Positions 1 through 11,912 of a DNA stretch of 64,000 bases are shown here, one piece after another. The position numbers were made by a program, and so were the translations under genes. This DNA is from Anisus vortex (taxonomy: Eukaryota > Mollusca > Gastropoda > Planorbidae): contig OX421497.1 of assembly GCA_949126835.1 (NCBI GenBank), positions 5,278,636 through 5,342,635 of the forward strand. The letters are read 5' to 3'. The number at the start of each line of letters is the position of its first letter. The stretch's first letter is position 1. The notes beneath the pieces are model-generated. The model was not told the origin of the DNA and did no database searches. It worked only from the letters and a program-made list of their open reading frames with translations.

Positions 1-1075
1 ACAATGTGTAAATTAGAAAAGAGAAAGGAAATTACAATGTGTAAATTAGAAAAGAGAAAGGAAATTACAATGTGTAAATTAGAAAAGAGAAAGGAAATTA
101 AAATGTGTAAATTAGAAAAGAGAAAGGAAATTACAATGTGTAAATTAGAAAAGAGAAAGGAAATTACAATGTGTAAATTAGAAGATAAAACGGAAATTAT
201 CAATGTGTAAATTAGAAAAGAGAAAGGAAATTACAATGTGTAAATTAGAAAAGAGAAAGGAAATTACAATGTGTAAATTAGAAGATAAAACGGAAATTAT
301 CACGTGTAAATTAGAAAAGAGAAAGGAAATTACCATGTGTAAATTAGAAAAGAGAAAGGAAATTACAATGAGTAAATTAGAAAATAAAACGGAAATTATC
401 ACGTGTAAATTAGAAAAGAGAAAGGAAATTACCATGTGTAAATTAGAAAAGAGAAAGGAAATTACAATGTGTAAATTAGAAAAGAGAAAGGAAATTACAA
501 TGTGTAAATTAGAAAAGAGAAAGGAAATTACAATGTGTAAATTAGAAAAGAGAAAGGAAATTACAATGTGTAAATTAGAAAAGAGAAAGGAAATTACAAT
601 GTGTAAATTAGAAAAGAGAAAGGAAATTACAATGTGTAAATTAGAAGATAAAAAGGAAATTAACACTTATAATTTAGAAAAGAGAAAGGAAATTAAAATG
701 TGTAAATTTGAAAAGAGAAAGGAATTTACAATATGTAAATTAGAAGATAAAACGGAAATTATCACGTGTAAATTAGAAAAGAGAAAGGAAATTACCATGT
801 GTAAATTAGAAAAGAGAAAGGAAATTACAATGTGTAAATTTGAAAAGAGAAAGGACATTACAATGTGTAAATTAGAAAAGAGAAAGGAAATTACCATGTG
901 TAAATTAGTGGATAAAACGGAAATTATCACGTGTAAATTAGAAAAGAGAAAGGAAATTATCATGTGTAAATTGAAAAGAAAATTACGATGTGTAAATTAG
1001 AAACGAAAAAGAAAATTACGATGTGTAAATTAGAAACGAAAAAGAAAATTACCATGTGTAAATTAGAAAAGACAG
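1..1075. repeat. 33-bp minisatellite, about 32 units
   Basis: Tandem units of 33 bp (core gtgtaaattagaaaagagaa) run from the left edge, so the array probably extends outside the window. The period is a multiple of three, so both strands give long artefactual open frames (an 11-residue repeat MCKLEKRKEIT on the + strand). A diverged unit type containing gataaaacggaaatt recurs near 181, 280, 379, 742 and 907, mostly 99 bp (three units) apart, which suggests higher-order structure. The last units, after about 970, are degenerate. Confidence 0.95.
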
Positions 1076-1241
1076 ACAGACACACGCGATGAGCAGTGGG
1101 GGTGGGAAAGGGGGGGGGGTTCATTTCACAAAAATATTGGGTTCGCCCCTGGCGTTGAGTAAATGTAAAGTAAAGTAGGTAGTTAAATAAATAGCTTTTC
1201 GCATAAAAAGAAATTTACGTAGTTATATAAGTGAATGGGTA

Positions 1242-1775
1242 ATTAAGTATGCAATTAATGTAAGTAATAAGGTAGTTACATTAAGTATGCAATTAATGTA
1301 AGTAATAAGGTAGTTAAATTAAGTATGCAATTAATGTAAGTAATAAGGGAGTTAAATAAAGTATGCAATTAATGTAAGTAATAAGGTAGTTAAATTAAGT
1401 ATGCAGTTAATGTAAGTAATAAGGTAGTTAAATTAAGTATGCAGTTAAGTAATAAGGTAGTTAAATTAAGTATGCAATTAATGTAAGTAATAAGGTAGTT
1501 AAATTAAGTATGCAATTAATGTAAGTAATAATGTAGTTAAATTAAGTATGCAATTAATGTAAGTAATAAGGTAGTTAAATTAAGTATGCAATTAATGTAA
1601 GTATTAAGGTAGTTAAATTAAGTATGCAATTAATGTAAGTAATAAGGTAGTTAAATTAAGTATGCAATTAATGTAAGTATTAAGGTAGTTAAATTAGGTA
1701 TGCAATTAATGTAAGTAATAAGGTAGTTAAATTAAGTATGCAATTAATGTAAGTATTAAGGTAGTTAAATTAAGT
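1242..1775. repeat. 38-bp minisatellite, about 14 units
   Basis: Units of about 38 bp (attaagtatgcaattaatg, then taagtaataaggtagttaa) repeat with few substitutions. One unit near 1440 lacks about 8 bp. The array is unrelated in sequence to the 33-bp array that ends about 170 bp upstream. Confidence 0.93.
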
Positions 1776-2997
1776 TTGAAAATGCGTCTAGATTTAGTGA
1801 AATACGTAGTTGTATTGTGTGTTTTTTTTTTAAGTAGGTGGTTAGGTAGGTAGACAGGAAGCTAGCTTAAGGAGGTGGTGAAACAGGGTCATTACTATTA
1901 GGTTGGTAAATAGGCAGCAGGGCCCACACAAGCTTGTGTAGCACCCCAAGGCAAAAATTTCAGCAACGCAATTTTGCATACTGTAACTGCTTTGTTTAGT
2001 GCCTGCGCTTAGTTAATTATTATGATAAAAGAAATATTAAAATAAATTTTTTTATTAAGAATATTCTTTAAAACGAATGGCAAGTTTCAGATTATAAAAT
2101 AATATATGAGCCAATCTTTTATTAAACCTTTCTGAGCCTATTAAAAGTGAAACATTTGTATAAAACAGTTTGAGTCTAAATAAATAAGAAGTTAACTTCT
2201 ACCATCTTTATTCATTATTCCTTCTGTTCACAATTTGTGTTTCAAATTTATTTTCCCTTCAACTCTCCTAAAATTTCTTGTATGTACTTAGGTTATATTT
2301 GTTGCCCCCCCCCCAAAGTGTCGCCCCCGGGCATATGTCCCCTCTGCCCTCCCCTTTGTTAGGCCACTGTAAATAGAAATTTAAAACGGAGATAGTTGGA
2401 CAGGTAAAAGAGATATTAAAATAATATCTATTTTAATTTTAATGGGAGTATTTTCTTTAAAAGGTGATTAGTAGTAATGCACGAGTTACGTCAAGCATGT
2501 CTACAAATGTTCAAGTGTAAAAAAATCAATTGGCCTAAGATAATAGTAGACATAGGTCTATATAATAAAATACTATTACTGAGCCCCGGACCTATTGAAA
2601 TGTGTAGCTAAGGTTATCTGTTATGTGTTTCATAAAAAACAAAAACAAAAAACTAGTTAAAATATTTCGACCTACATAGATAATGTAGTCCTCCCCCCCT
2701 CTCTCTCCCCTGCATTTCATTCCTATAGTGTTTGGTCTGTCAATAAAGAATCGTTTTTTTTTTCTAAAGATATTACTGGATCGCCAGCTTGAGGTTCAAC
2801 CAATAGAATCGCTTTTAACGACTTCCTCTGACGTGGTGCATTAAGAGACTTCCAGTTAATAAAATCGGGATTTCCCTAAATAACTCTGGACTATATGAAC
2901 GACTAAAAGGAGTTATTTACATTGGTAAATCAAATACATGGTCATTCAGATGACTTTATTTACTTGTGATAGCCATTTATGTATTTAAAGTGAAAAG
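1776..2997. other. AT-rich stretch without recognised gene
   Basis: Only short stop-rich frames, a poly-T run near 1822 and C-rich tracts near 2307 and 2694 are visible. No splice-flanked coding segment was recognised. Confidence 0.5.
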
Positions 2998-3250
2998 TAA
3001 AGTATCCCGTAGGAGCAAATTGATCCATGGGGATCGATGAAGCAGCGTTCACCAGTTTCTCTGTCCACGGCATACTATGGGAGTGTATGGCCAGTACAAA
3101 GACCAGCCGCCTTTATTTAACGCCAAATAAAATCAGGTACCCGCCAGAGCTGGGTAAACTCAGGGACACCCGGCCTCCAGACCCGGGAACATATTCTAGC
3201 CTTCACTAGGATTTGAATCCAGGACCTTCAGTACGCCGAGTTATAAGGTC
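2998..3250 (-). mobile_element. tRNA-derived SINE copy
   Basis: This segment aligns by eye with 28126-28392, 48703-48960 and, inverted, 51291-51515. Read on the minus strand it starts with a tRNA-like head whose B box is GGATTCAAATCC. A body follows containing the complement of agctgggtaaactcaggg, and then a tail near 3000. The short open frame on the + strand here is not a gene. SINE identity rests on the B box and the dispersed copies. Confidence 0.75.
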
Positions 3251-3488
3251 TAAAAAAAGGCGTGGCGTGGCGTGCCTTGTAACAGTAGGAATTCCACAGC
3301 AAGAGATTGTTCACTGCGGTTCCCCTAAGGATCATTATCGTGGTGGCTTGCCCGTATACCTGCAATGTCACCCGGTAACATAAATCCTATACTATAGGTA
3401 CAGACATCCAGGCACCGGATGGTTCTGAGACGGGGTTGCTGCGTCCATTGCTTCCTCACCACCGAGACCCCGTGGCATCTCGGCAGTG

Positions 3489-3662
3489 CAATGACCACAT
3501 TATAATAATTCAACAACCAATTCTACCAAAAGGACCACACTATAATTATTCAACAACATCCAAATCTATTAAACTGACCACACTATAATAATTCAACAAC
3601 ATCCAAATCTATTAAACTGACCACACTATAATAATTCAGCAACAACCAATTCTACCAAAATG
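3489..3662. repeat. about 44-bp tandem repeat, four units
   Basis: Four imperfect units beginning gaccacactataataattc start near 3490, 3530, 3574 and 3618. The second and third carry the variant catccaaatctattaaact, and the first and fourth carry ccaattctaccaaaa. Confidence 0.85.
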
Positions 3663-3946
3663 ACTAGGCTACAGTGCAGGGGTCTGCAACCTTTTGCTAA
3701 TAATGTGCCAAACTAGGATTTCTAAATCAATAAGCGTGCCAACGGCCTAACTGTCAACCTACTCTATTATACTCTTAAACATTTTTTTTTATCGGACAAT
3801 TAATTTATCTCCGTAGCAAGGCCAAGGTCAAAAGAAAAAGAAATTTATAGAGAAAATAGTTACAGCGTTTTATATTTAATTAACAAAATTAAGACTATGT
3901 GTTTGTGGTTATCATCCTTTTTATTTGCATTTATAGCAAATACAAC

Positions 3947-4508
3947 AGAGCGATTGCAATCACGTGACAAACAGCGCGTGCTGCTTGTTTACTTTGTCTA
4001 GTGGTGATAAATGGCTGCCGTATTACTATAGCCGTAAGAAGGTTTTATTTTTAAATGTGATCGTTTCAACAGTATAACGTGAAACATTTATAAAACATTG
4101 TCAAGCGATGTAAATTAACATTCAAAGCTAAAATTTAAACCATTAAAAATCAATGGAAAAGGTTTCGTAAGTGCCGAATATTTAATTGAAGATGTCGACT
4201 GTCGAAAGTTAGCTTATTAACTTACTATCTAAAACTAAAGCATAAAGCAAATGTACAATGTTTCAAAAGAGCTATTGAAAAACTATAAAAGCCTAAAATC
4301 TTGTTTATTTCGTGGATGGACTACTAAGGACTAGTATCACAGTTAAATATCAAGATTTATGGAAACTAATTCCTTATATTTTGGGTTTAAAATGCACATG
4401 GTAAGGAACAATGTTTATTCCCCATTAATGCCATTATCACCAAGAAGGCCGCTATTTACACAAGTACGTCACTAAAAAAACCTAAGCCACGCCTATTGCA
4501 ATCGCTCT
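3947..4508. mobile_element. MITE with perfect 14-bp inverted ends, nested in hAT copy 1
   Basis: The ends are agagcgattgcaat (3947-3960) and its exact complement (4495-4508). The copy at 19490-20519 lacks this segment at the equivalent place, so it is an insertion. A diverged inverted relative lies at about 47325-48015 and shares the ctagtcc-rich central part. The 562-bp unit has no coding capacity. The superfamily is not clear because no clean target duplication is visible. Confidence 0.8.
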
Positions 4509-4985
4509 ATATTTTATTATTCTACTAAACTTTCACATTTATTTGTGATAATTATTGTCTAAACATTATCATTTGGTACTACAGTTGAAGATCTAACATT
4601 TACTAATATTAATTATTATTGTGATCTCAGTGAGATGTACTTCGTTCTTATTTGGTTGTCAAGAAAGGATCTAGCAACTTCTATTATTGATTATATTTTG
4701 TTCTCAGTCTCAGTTTAACTGAGATATTTTTAACAATTTTGTTGCGGTGTCTTCTGAAGGGGTTGATACCACCGTAAAGCGGAATAGATAGGTAGTAATC
4801 ATACAAACTGTGTTGTTAATGCAGTGTTTGTAAATATAAATTTAAATTCTTTAGTCGTAGAATGTTTATATAATTTTTAAATACTTTTAACAGTTTGATC
4901 ATTTCAGAGTTATAAATTTATAATATAAATGGTAAGTCATTTATTCTTTTATAAAAGAAAAATAAAAGAATTACTTAGACTTAGA

Positions 4986-5228
4986 TTAATAATAATAATA
5001 ATAACGGTTCTTATATAGCGCATATCCCGTTGGTGACAGTTCTATGCGCAGACGACAGTTACAGATTAGATCCTCCAGCACCGTTTGGCGCAACGGGCAA
5101 TGATCGATCTCCAGTGGGCTCTGTACTAAAAACATACAAAAACATTTTTAACCCTTCTCGTACCGACCTACTTCTATCTATGCTGCCTTCAGTTCCGCTA
5201 TATACGCGCCCGGGACTGTAAGGATTAA
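4986..5228. mobile_element. nested insertion with (TAA)n tail and piggyBac-like MITE
   Basis: The segment is absent from hAT copy 3. It starts with a (taa)n run followed by cggttcttatatagcgcat, the antisense form of a LINE/SINE tail also seen at 39480-39520 and 54890-54960. About 55 bp near 5070-5125 resembles 7530-7590. The last part, 5148-5228, starts TTAACCCTT and ends AAGGATTAA. It matches 12913-12992 and part of 51213-51260, so it is a separate small element with TTAA borders. Confidence 0.6.
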
Positions 5229-6102
5229 AAAATTAGCGCAAATAAAATGCGTTAATTATCTCCCTTTAATTTTACAAAAAAAACGTTTTTTTCACATTAG
5301 ATTCAATAGTGATGCCAAACAAGTTATGTTTTGTATTATAAAAAATAATACTTACTGACTAATTATTATTTCTTTATAAGTGTAAGTTAAACCAAGAGCT
5401 GAAATTAGAAGAGTGAATGCCTATCAGTTGAGAATAACAAATGACTTTCCAAAGCTAATCAGCTTCTTTTTTTAGATTTTTTTCGCAAATGGGCACATTT
5501 GGATGCCCATTTTTGAAATGTTTAAAATTCAACTTGCTGCATTTTAAAATCGCCAATATCCATCCACTTAAAAAAAAAAGATGCACCTCTAAAAGGGCTT
5601 TAGTAAGATCAAAGATTGTGAGGCTTGATGAGGTATGAAAAATGAGTCCATGAATTTGAAAGTCTTGCCATCGGTTAGAAAACGCCACTTTGAGTACTTC
5701 GATGTAGTTCTGGAAAAGCCCTAACTATCTTTCTAAATATATGTCATAATTTAGGGATGTACATGTAGATCAATGGTTAGATTTCACGGCAAGATATGTC
5801 CAGTTTGAATACAAATCCATTCCAGTGGCCTTTGTAAATGCAAGTTCAACTCACTGAAATGTGTCGCTATGTCATTCAGAAACACCGGCTTCAACAGTCA
5901 GTATTCCTCATTCAGAACCTCAGAATGTTGTTAGCTTTTTTTTTCCTCTATAAAAAATAAATTCTTGGAAGTCTCTCGCGTGCCATTAAAAATCTCTCTG
6001 CGTGCCAAGATTGATTGAAGATTGGCACACGTGCCTTGGGTTGCCGACCCCTAAATTACATTATATTATTTTTTTTTAAAGTACTTTTTTAACTGGTTAG
6101 AC

Positions 6103-6303
6103 CAGGGGTCGGCGTAACGCGTGTCAGACTTGGCACGCAGAGCGACCTTCGATGGCACGCAAAAGATCTCTCGAAAAGGCAAAGTAAGCCTCGTCTACAA
6201 GAATTGAGTAGTAGAACAGGATGGCTATTAAGCTAATGGCACGCAGAATGTGTTTGATACCCTACTTTGGCCCACACTATTATCAAAAGGTTACCGACCC
6301 CTG
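6103..6303. mobile_element. 201-bp hAT-type MITE with 8-bp target duplication
   Basis: The ends CAGGGGTCGGC and ACCGACCCCTG form inverted repeats. Flanking octamers ggttagac (6095-6102) and agttatac (6304-6311) agree at 6 of 8 positions, as expected for an old hAT insertion. The interior contains the cacgcagagcga/ggcacgca words shared with 29813-29962 and with the ends of the larger hAT copies. Confidence 0.82.
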
Positions 6304-6701
6304 AGTTATACAACAAATTGTTTCCGAAGCGCGGGAATTTTGTTTTGAAGAGACCCTGTGTGGAGGGAGGGAGGCGGAGGGGTTAGAGATTTCTGACAAC
6401 GTGAAAGAGAGGCTCGTTAAGATAAGTAACCATGGAAACAGAATGCGACAAGTCGAGTTGCGTTGCAATGATTCAGCTGATTCAAAAGCGTGGAAACACT
6501 GGAAAGTTCTGGTCTTTATATGCGACCGAAAATCTGTAGCGCTCAGGGGTCAACGTTTTTTTCCCAAACGAAAGTGGGTCAATGTACGTGTTCGCCTTTT
6601 TTTTTTTTTGTTTTGTTTAAATATTAACTTTGAAATTATGGAGGCCACAGTTTTTTTTATTTTTAGATTGATACATTTGATTTTATCTACATATTGAACA
6701 A
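6304..6701. other. unassigned segment
   Basis: The open frames here (6401-6697 +, 6283-6468 -) have no recognisable domain, no splice context and low-complexity T tracts. No gene is called. Confidence 0.5.
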
Positions 6702-7420
6702 GGTAGGCCGATACATAAAAAACAAACAACTAGACTCTAGATTATGTCAATATTTGAGACTATGTAGATCCATCAGAGTTACTAAACTGCCGGACTGCAA
6801 ACCGGTACCGGATAAGGGAAGACAAATACTGATTCACAAAAAGAAGTTTAAAAAAAAAGGAAAGAAAATAGTTTGAAATTTATCAGGTCGTTTGGATTGT
6901 GTTGTATTGACGATTAGAGTCCGACCAAAACAAAATTTTTGGTTTACGGACGAAAAAGAAACCATACCGAAAGTTATAAATTGGCTTTCGACCGAAACCG
7001 AAAAACAAACGGAAATTGGCAAAAAAAATAATTTAAAAGACTACATATTTTTGTGTAATATTAACTAGTTTATGGGTAGGCCTACTCTTTTTAAGTAAAC
7101 CATAGAACATGTAATAAAGGCCTACAGTTGTATATACATGTATTATCTACCATTTTTTTTAGAATTTATATTTAATAGAATAGATTTAATAATCTAAAAG
7201 ATAATATAAACTTATGCAATGTTTTTGTATCTAAATTGTATGACATAATTTTTATAAAATTAGACTAAAACAAGTTCAAATAAATAAATGAAAAAAATAT
7301 TCTGGTGATGATCGAAAGTCAATATCAGTTTAGGCCGAAACCGAAACTACGCCGAAAGGAGCCATTTGCCTTCTTTCGGAGCCGAAACCGAGACCGAAGC
7401 CGAATTTCGGTCGGCCTTTA
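6702..7420. mobile_element. CGAAACCGAAA-rich repeat element, copy 1
   Basis: Both ends carry a TAGGCCGA/TCGGCCT-type terminus, and the flanks are rich in ccgaaaccgaaa words in both orientations (6920-7020 and 7330-7420). The same organisation recurs at 14310-14730, including the shared stretch cgaaaactaaatttttggtt in that copy. I infer a non-autonomous DNA transposon (MITE). No coding sequence is visible. Confidence 0.6.
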
Positions 7421-7432
7421 TTAACGATATAC

Positions 7433-7530
7433 ATGTAATACTTAGAAACACCACACAATAACAACCTGTTACAATGCTCACATAGGCCTAAACATAAGGA
7501 CAAAAACACTTTCCTTGGCCCTTAGACTTA
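7433..7530 (+). mobile_element. fragment of LINE family A
   Basis: About 95 bp matches the complement of 49627-49745 (acaacacaataacaa followed by caaaaacactttccttg). It is the internal part of the LINE 3' segment seen several times in this window, cut off at about 7530. Confidence 0.6.
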
Positions 7531-7788
7531 CTTATGTCCTCCCGCGCCCTTCGGCGCATCGGGCTATGAGAGTTCTCCAGTGGGCTCTGTCCATAGCCGC
7601 TGCTGTAACGGCGTTTGATGTCGTCCCAGCTTATGTCAACAGAGTGGAGGTCATCAGCGATCGTTTTGTACGCCATGTTGTTTTACGTTGCCCCTGTACG
7701 CGTCGTCCTTTGGGCGGCCGCCATCTGGTTGCCGTGCAGGGTAGCCGATGATCAGGCTGGCGGATTATGTGGCCGGCAAATTTTATAG

Positions 7789-9268
7789 AAAATAGTTTCT
7801 AAATTTAAATACCTGGGAATAATCTTCTCAGCTAACGGTTCTTTCTCAGAACACAGGAAATATTGTAAGATGAAAGGTACTAATGCTATGTTCAATCTTC
7901 TCAGAAAATGCCATACACTAAGCTTGCCCATAGATAGTCAAATTGATCTATTTGATCAAACAGTACTACCTATACTAACCTACGGCTGCGAACTATGGGG
8001 TATGGAAAATTGTGACATTTTAGAAAATATTAGACTAAGATATTTTAAGATGATTTTAAAATTAAACACAAAAACACCAAATTATGTAGTCTTAGGCGAA
8101 ACAGGCAAACTTTATATAAGATCATTTATTAAAAAAAGAATGTTACACTTCTGGATCAAAATAGCGACCGGCAAAGAAAGCAGGATTTCTAAAATAATTT
8201 ATAACATTTTACTTAAAGAGCACTTGGTTGAAAAATGCAAATGGTCCGCCAATATAAAGTTACAACTGGAACAACTAGGATTGGGATATATTTGGTTAGA
8301 ACAGTATATAATAGATACTAAACTTTCAAAATCAATAATTAACTTACGTATAAATGATCAAAGTAAACAAGAACTTTATGAGAGTATGCAAAAAAGCAAT
8401 AAAGGTAAATTATATAGCGCTCTAAAATATAAATCTGACTGGGAAATTATTCCACCCTTTTTAAATAAATTACATCTGAAAGAAGCTATCTATATATTAA
8501 AAATACGAACAAGTAACAATAATTTCCCTGTTGAACTGGGTCGCCACTCCAGAATAGATTATAATTTAAGATTATGTCCCCTTTGCTTAAAAGATATAGG
8601 AGATGGATTTCACTATTTACTTCAATGTGTGCACTTCAATGCCCAACGAAAAATGTATCTAAAAAAATATTACTATAACAGACCTAATGTAGAAAAAATG
8701 TCGGAACTGCTTAATTCTAGCTCTCTAAAAGAACTTAAAAAACTAAGCATATTTTCAAAAATATTAGTATCTGCTTTTAAAAAATGAAAAATAGGTTAGA
8801 AATGTTTAAGTATTTTAACTTGTTGGTTTGTCACTATGCTAATGAGAGATAGTCGTAGAAGAAATGTAATATACTAAGCCGCAAGAAAAATTTGTGAATG
8901 ATTTCTTAAATGTTTGTTCTCACTATGTTAATGCTGTGCAGGTCTAATGAAAATGATGTACTTGTATGTCTATGTTAGTAAATTAAGTTGTTTTTTTTTT
9001 TTTGTTTTTTTTTTTTTTTTCTTTGTTAGTTTTTTTCCCCCAAAAATTGTATTATATACTAAATTATCCCCCCTGAATTTTCTTTTAGGATACCTTTAAT
9101 TAATAAATTTTCTATTACCTTCATTTTTATCACTAATATTGGTATTACTATTATTAATCAATTTATTATTCACAAATGCTATAATTTTCTTATGTTTTTG
9201 ACTATGCCTTTATTGTACCTATGTACTATGTGGCTAATAAATATTGTTCATTGTTCATTGTTCATTGT
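7789..9268 (+). pseudogene. 5'-truncated non-LTR retrotransposon, ORF2 C-terminal third
   Basis: One open frame runs from just after a TAG at 7786 to a stop after 8787 (about 333 codons), with no in-frame ATG at its true start. It begins inside the end of a reverse transcriptase domain: the FKYLGIIFS motif at 7801, then ILTYGCELWG near 7960, both typical of LINE ORF2 proteins. Near its end it has LCPLCLKDIGDGFHYLLQC, a CCHC-type motif of many invertebrate LINEs. The N-terminal endonuclease and the RT catalytic motif are missing through 5' truncation. An AT-rich 3' UTR ends near 9268 in about three copies of ttgttca, the kind of short tandem tail seen in CR1-like LINEs. The frame is unbroken, so the insertion is fairly young. 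Clade assignment is tentative. Confidence 0.85.
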
Positions 9269-9309
9269 CGATAATGGGCGCGTTTTGTAAACAGGTCTCG
9301 ATAAGTGAT

Positions 9310-9535
9310 CGATTTTTTGTTAATTTCCCTTTGTCCTTAAATGCGACAAATGCATATAAGTACTCTTTCTTCCCGATTGGCATCCGTACATGGAAAGGGT
9401 TGCCTGAACGAACCAGGAAAACCAGTAACTTAACATAATTTAAAACACTAATAATAATGCAAGACTAGACTCAGACCATGAATGAGCGTAGGACGCAATA
9501 ATCTTCTTTAAAGAAGGAGCGTCTGTTATATTTAA
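9310..9535 (+). mobile_element. LINE family A 3' end (sense)
   Basis: The sense strand encodes the typical end of a LINE ORF2 (NAYKYSFFPIGIRTWKGLP then ERTRKTSNLT and a stop at 9436). A 3' UTR with gcgtaggacgcaataatctt and gaaggagcgtctg follows. Further copies lie at 13585-13855 and 36270-36320 (sense) and 18121-18345, 31543-31838, 49417-49760 and 55515-55740 (antisense). All are 5'-truncated. Confidence 0.75.
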
Positions 9536-9689
9536 ATCAACAGTATATTTCGCCAAAAGCAGCAAGTTTATAATCTTTGAACCCGGTTTTAGCTGCAGCC
9601 TCTTGAGTAGAGATGTCACTATAAGGTTAAACCTTAATATATTACACAAAATGTGTGTGAAATTTCATATCTATTATAATATGTAAATT

Positions 9690-10110
9690 ATAGCTTAGTC
9701 CAGCGTTTACAAAAATGCCGGATCACCACAGAGTACCGGAACACGAAAGCAAAATGTACCGGTGTCGCAGAAAGGAGAAAAAAACTTGCGGCCAAACTCA
9801 GATCTAGACTACCGGGTATGTTACTTGTACATAAAGTATGAATGCTAAAAAATGTTAGTGGGTCACGAAATAGAAGTTTAAACAAAACTGGGTCACAACA
9901 AAAGAAAACTTTTGGAAAATTTGATAGTTAATTTGAACGTAATTAAAAATGTAAGTGGGTCACGAAATAGAAGTTTTGAAATAAAAAAGAAAACTTAGGG
10001 AAAAGGCTGTGCTAGTTACAGAATCAATATATTCTGTCGTGCTAGTCAAACATGATAAAAAAAATGTAAGTGGGTCATGAAAAGTAGATAGGACCAAAAA
10101 TGTTTGAGAA
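9690..10110. mobile_element. remnants of hAT-type MITE with repeated gtgggtcacgaaatag motif
   Basis: The words aatgtaagtgggtcacgaaa and gtgggtcatgaaaag occur three times. The right end, read in reverse, is gattctcaaacatttttgg, like the CAGTGGTTCTCAAAC ends of hAT MITEs. The left part (9700-9760) carries accggaa/accggtg words resembling the element at 39963-40209. Boundaries are uncertain. Confidence 0.5.
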
Positions 10111-10239
10111 TCGTTGACGTAGACAAACACTGTGGTCGCGCCAGGTAACGCTAAACTACAAACTGGTAGCCCTTGGCAATGTTTGAGAGCGTGCCCTACA
10201 TTTCATTTTTGAATTTACTTCTTTTTTTTTTTCCTTTAT

Positions 10240-10370
10240 ATTAACGCTGCGAGGCCGGCGGGTTCTGTGGTTAGTTCATCGGACTGTCAATAAAACGGCC
10301 CGGGCTCTAGCTCTGCTGCCGACCAATCCCTGCGGCCCTGCAGGAGTTTTGGCCCTAGTGGACGTAATAA
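10240..10370 (+). mobile_element. possible tRNA-derived SINE fragment
   Basis: A tRNA-like head is suggested by ttctgtggttagttcatcgg (A-box-like) and, about 35 bp on, gggctctagctc (poor B-box match). No second copy of this exact sequence was seen in the window, so the call is weak. Confidence 0.3.
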
Positions 10371-10384
10371 TATTCTATCTAGAA

Positions 10385-11912
10385 CAAGGGTCGGCAACCT
10401 AAGACACGCGTGCAAAACTTGGCAATAGCACACGAGAAACCTCCAAGATGTGTTTTTTATTGATGCAACTACACATCATTTTCCGGTTCTGAATGAGGAG
10501 AACTGACTGTTGAAACCGATTTTTCTGAGTGACAGAGCGACACATTTCAGTGAGTTGAACGCATTTACAAAGACTGGGTCAAAAACACATGAACTGTTAG
10601 ACCACTGGAATGGATATGCATATATTTTGAGTGAAATCAATTTCAAAACTTAACTATATGTACTTCCTTTTGTAAAGGCATATATTAAGATAGTTAAGAT
10701 AGATAGTTGGGCTTTTTCAGAAGCACATCGAAGCACTCAAAGCGGAGTTTTCTAAATAAAGGCACGACCATTAAATTCATGTTAATTCATGGACTCATTT
10801 TTTTAATTCCTCACTGGGTTGATCTTACTACAACCTTCTTAGATGTACGGTAAATGTCTTTTTTTAAGTGGATGGATATTGGCGATTTCAAAACGCTGCA
10901 AGGTTGAGTTGTAAACATTAAACAAAACTGGGCATCGAAATGCGGGAAAATCTGGCTGGAAGCTTCTTAGGAAAATCATCTGTTATTCTTAACTGCCAGG
11001 CATTCGCTCTACTTTCAGCTTTTGGTTCAACTTACACTTGTGAATTGTGAAGTTTATTTATTGCACATGAAAGCTTAAACATTCAAAGAATTCACTTACA
11101 CTTTACTACTCAGAAATGACTAAATATGTCATTGTATCTGCTATTATAAATTAGCGAAGAGAATTCAAGATAAGGCGCTCATTAATTGATACATACTAAT
11201 TATATTATTAAACATAAATATAGCCTTAGTAATTCTAAAACAAATTTTGTTTTTATTACTTTCATAAATATAAGAGACTTTTCAATAGCATTATATTATG
11301 CAATTGTTGTTATTATTTTTTAAAAGATAAACTCCTTAAGGTTAAATTATTGACAAATGCAGGAAATGTTTATTTGCAACTGTTTAACGTAAATTAATTT
11401 TATACCTCTAATAATTAAATCTTGTAATGAATACCATAATGCTGGATTTATATAAATAAATAATAATTAGTCAGTAATATTTGTTATATTCTAAAACATA
11501 GCTTGTTTGGCATCACTAATGAATCAAATTTAGAAAGTTTTTTTTTGGATAATTAGCCCGTTTTTTTTGCGGTAATATTTCTAATATTAAATATTACTTT
11601 TCTTTTTATTCTTTTATAAAAGAATAAACAGTCTACAACTTATATCTCTATAATGGCCAAAACTGTGAAAAGTATTTGAAAATGATATAAATATTTTATG
11701 ACTAAAAAATTATATGCACATTTTTAAACATTACATTAGCTACCCAGTTTGTATGATTGCTACGTATCAATTCCACATAATGATAATGGTTAAGTGTTAG
11801 TTAGTCATACTTGAATCTTGAACAAACTAATAATAAACTCAGTTAAAATGAGAACAAAATATTTTAATAAATATTAGCAGTTTCTATATCCTTATCCTGA
11901 CAACCAAATAAT
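10385..11912 (+). mobile_element. hAT-family transposon copy 2 (degenerate)
   Basis: It begins aagggtcggcaacct and is the inverted counterpart of 3677-6053. Decayed transposase remains readable on the + strand: FQKHIEALKAEFSK near 10713, then LSAFGSTYTCE near 11017, matching the conserved LSxFGSTYxCE region of the C-terminal dimerisation domain of ZBED5/FAM200-like hAT transposases. Frameshifts and stops break the frame. The copy stops near 11912, where a gaagccagg-type repeat end (11935) begins. Confidence 0.8.

Larger units (their letters stand above)
3677..6053 (-). mobile_element. hAT-family transposon copy 1 (degenerate, with nested insertions)
   Basis: The left end reads CAGGGGTCTGCAACC and the right end GGTTGCCGACCCCTA, a hAT-style terminal inverted repeat. 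The minus strand between about 5400 and 5720 keeps a decayed transposase piece (VLKVAFSNRWQDFQIHG) and a trace of the C-terminal dimerisation region. The piece resembles transposases related to ZBED5/FAM200/GTF2IRD2. The same core recurs at 10385-11912 (opposite orientation) and 19490-20519. Two insertions absent from the other copies interrupt it, at 3947-4508 and about 4986-5235. No intact frame remains, and no convincing 8-bp target duplication was found. Confidence 0.8.

Noticed and set aside
4..1000. Long open frames of 68, 162 and 265 codons
   Set aside because: They are translations of the 33-bp minisatellite. A period divisible by three keeps both strands open. No start context, introns or domain.
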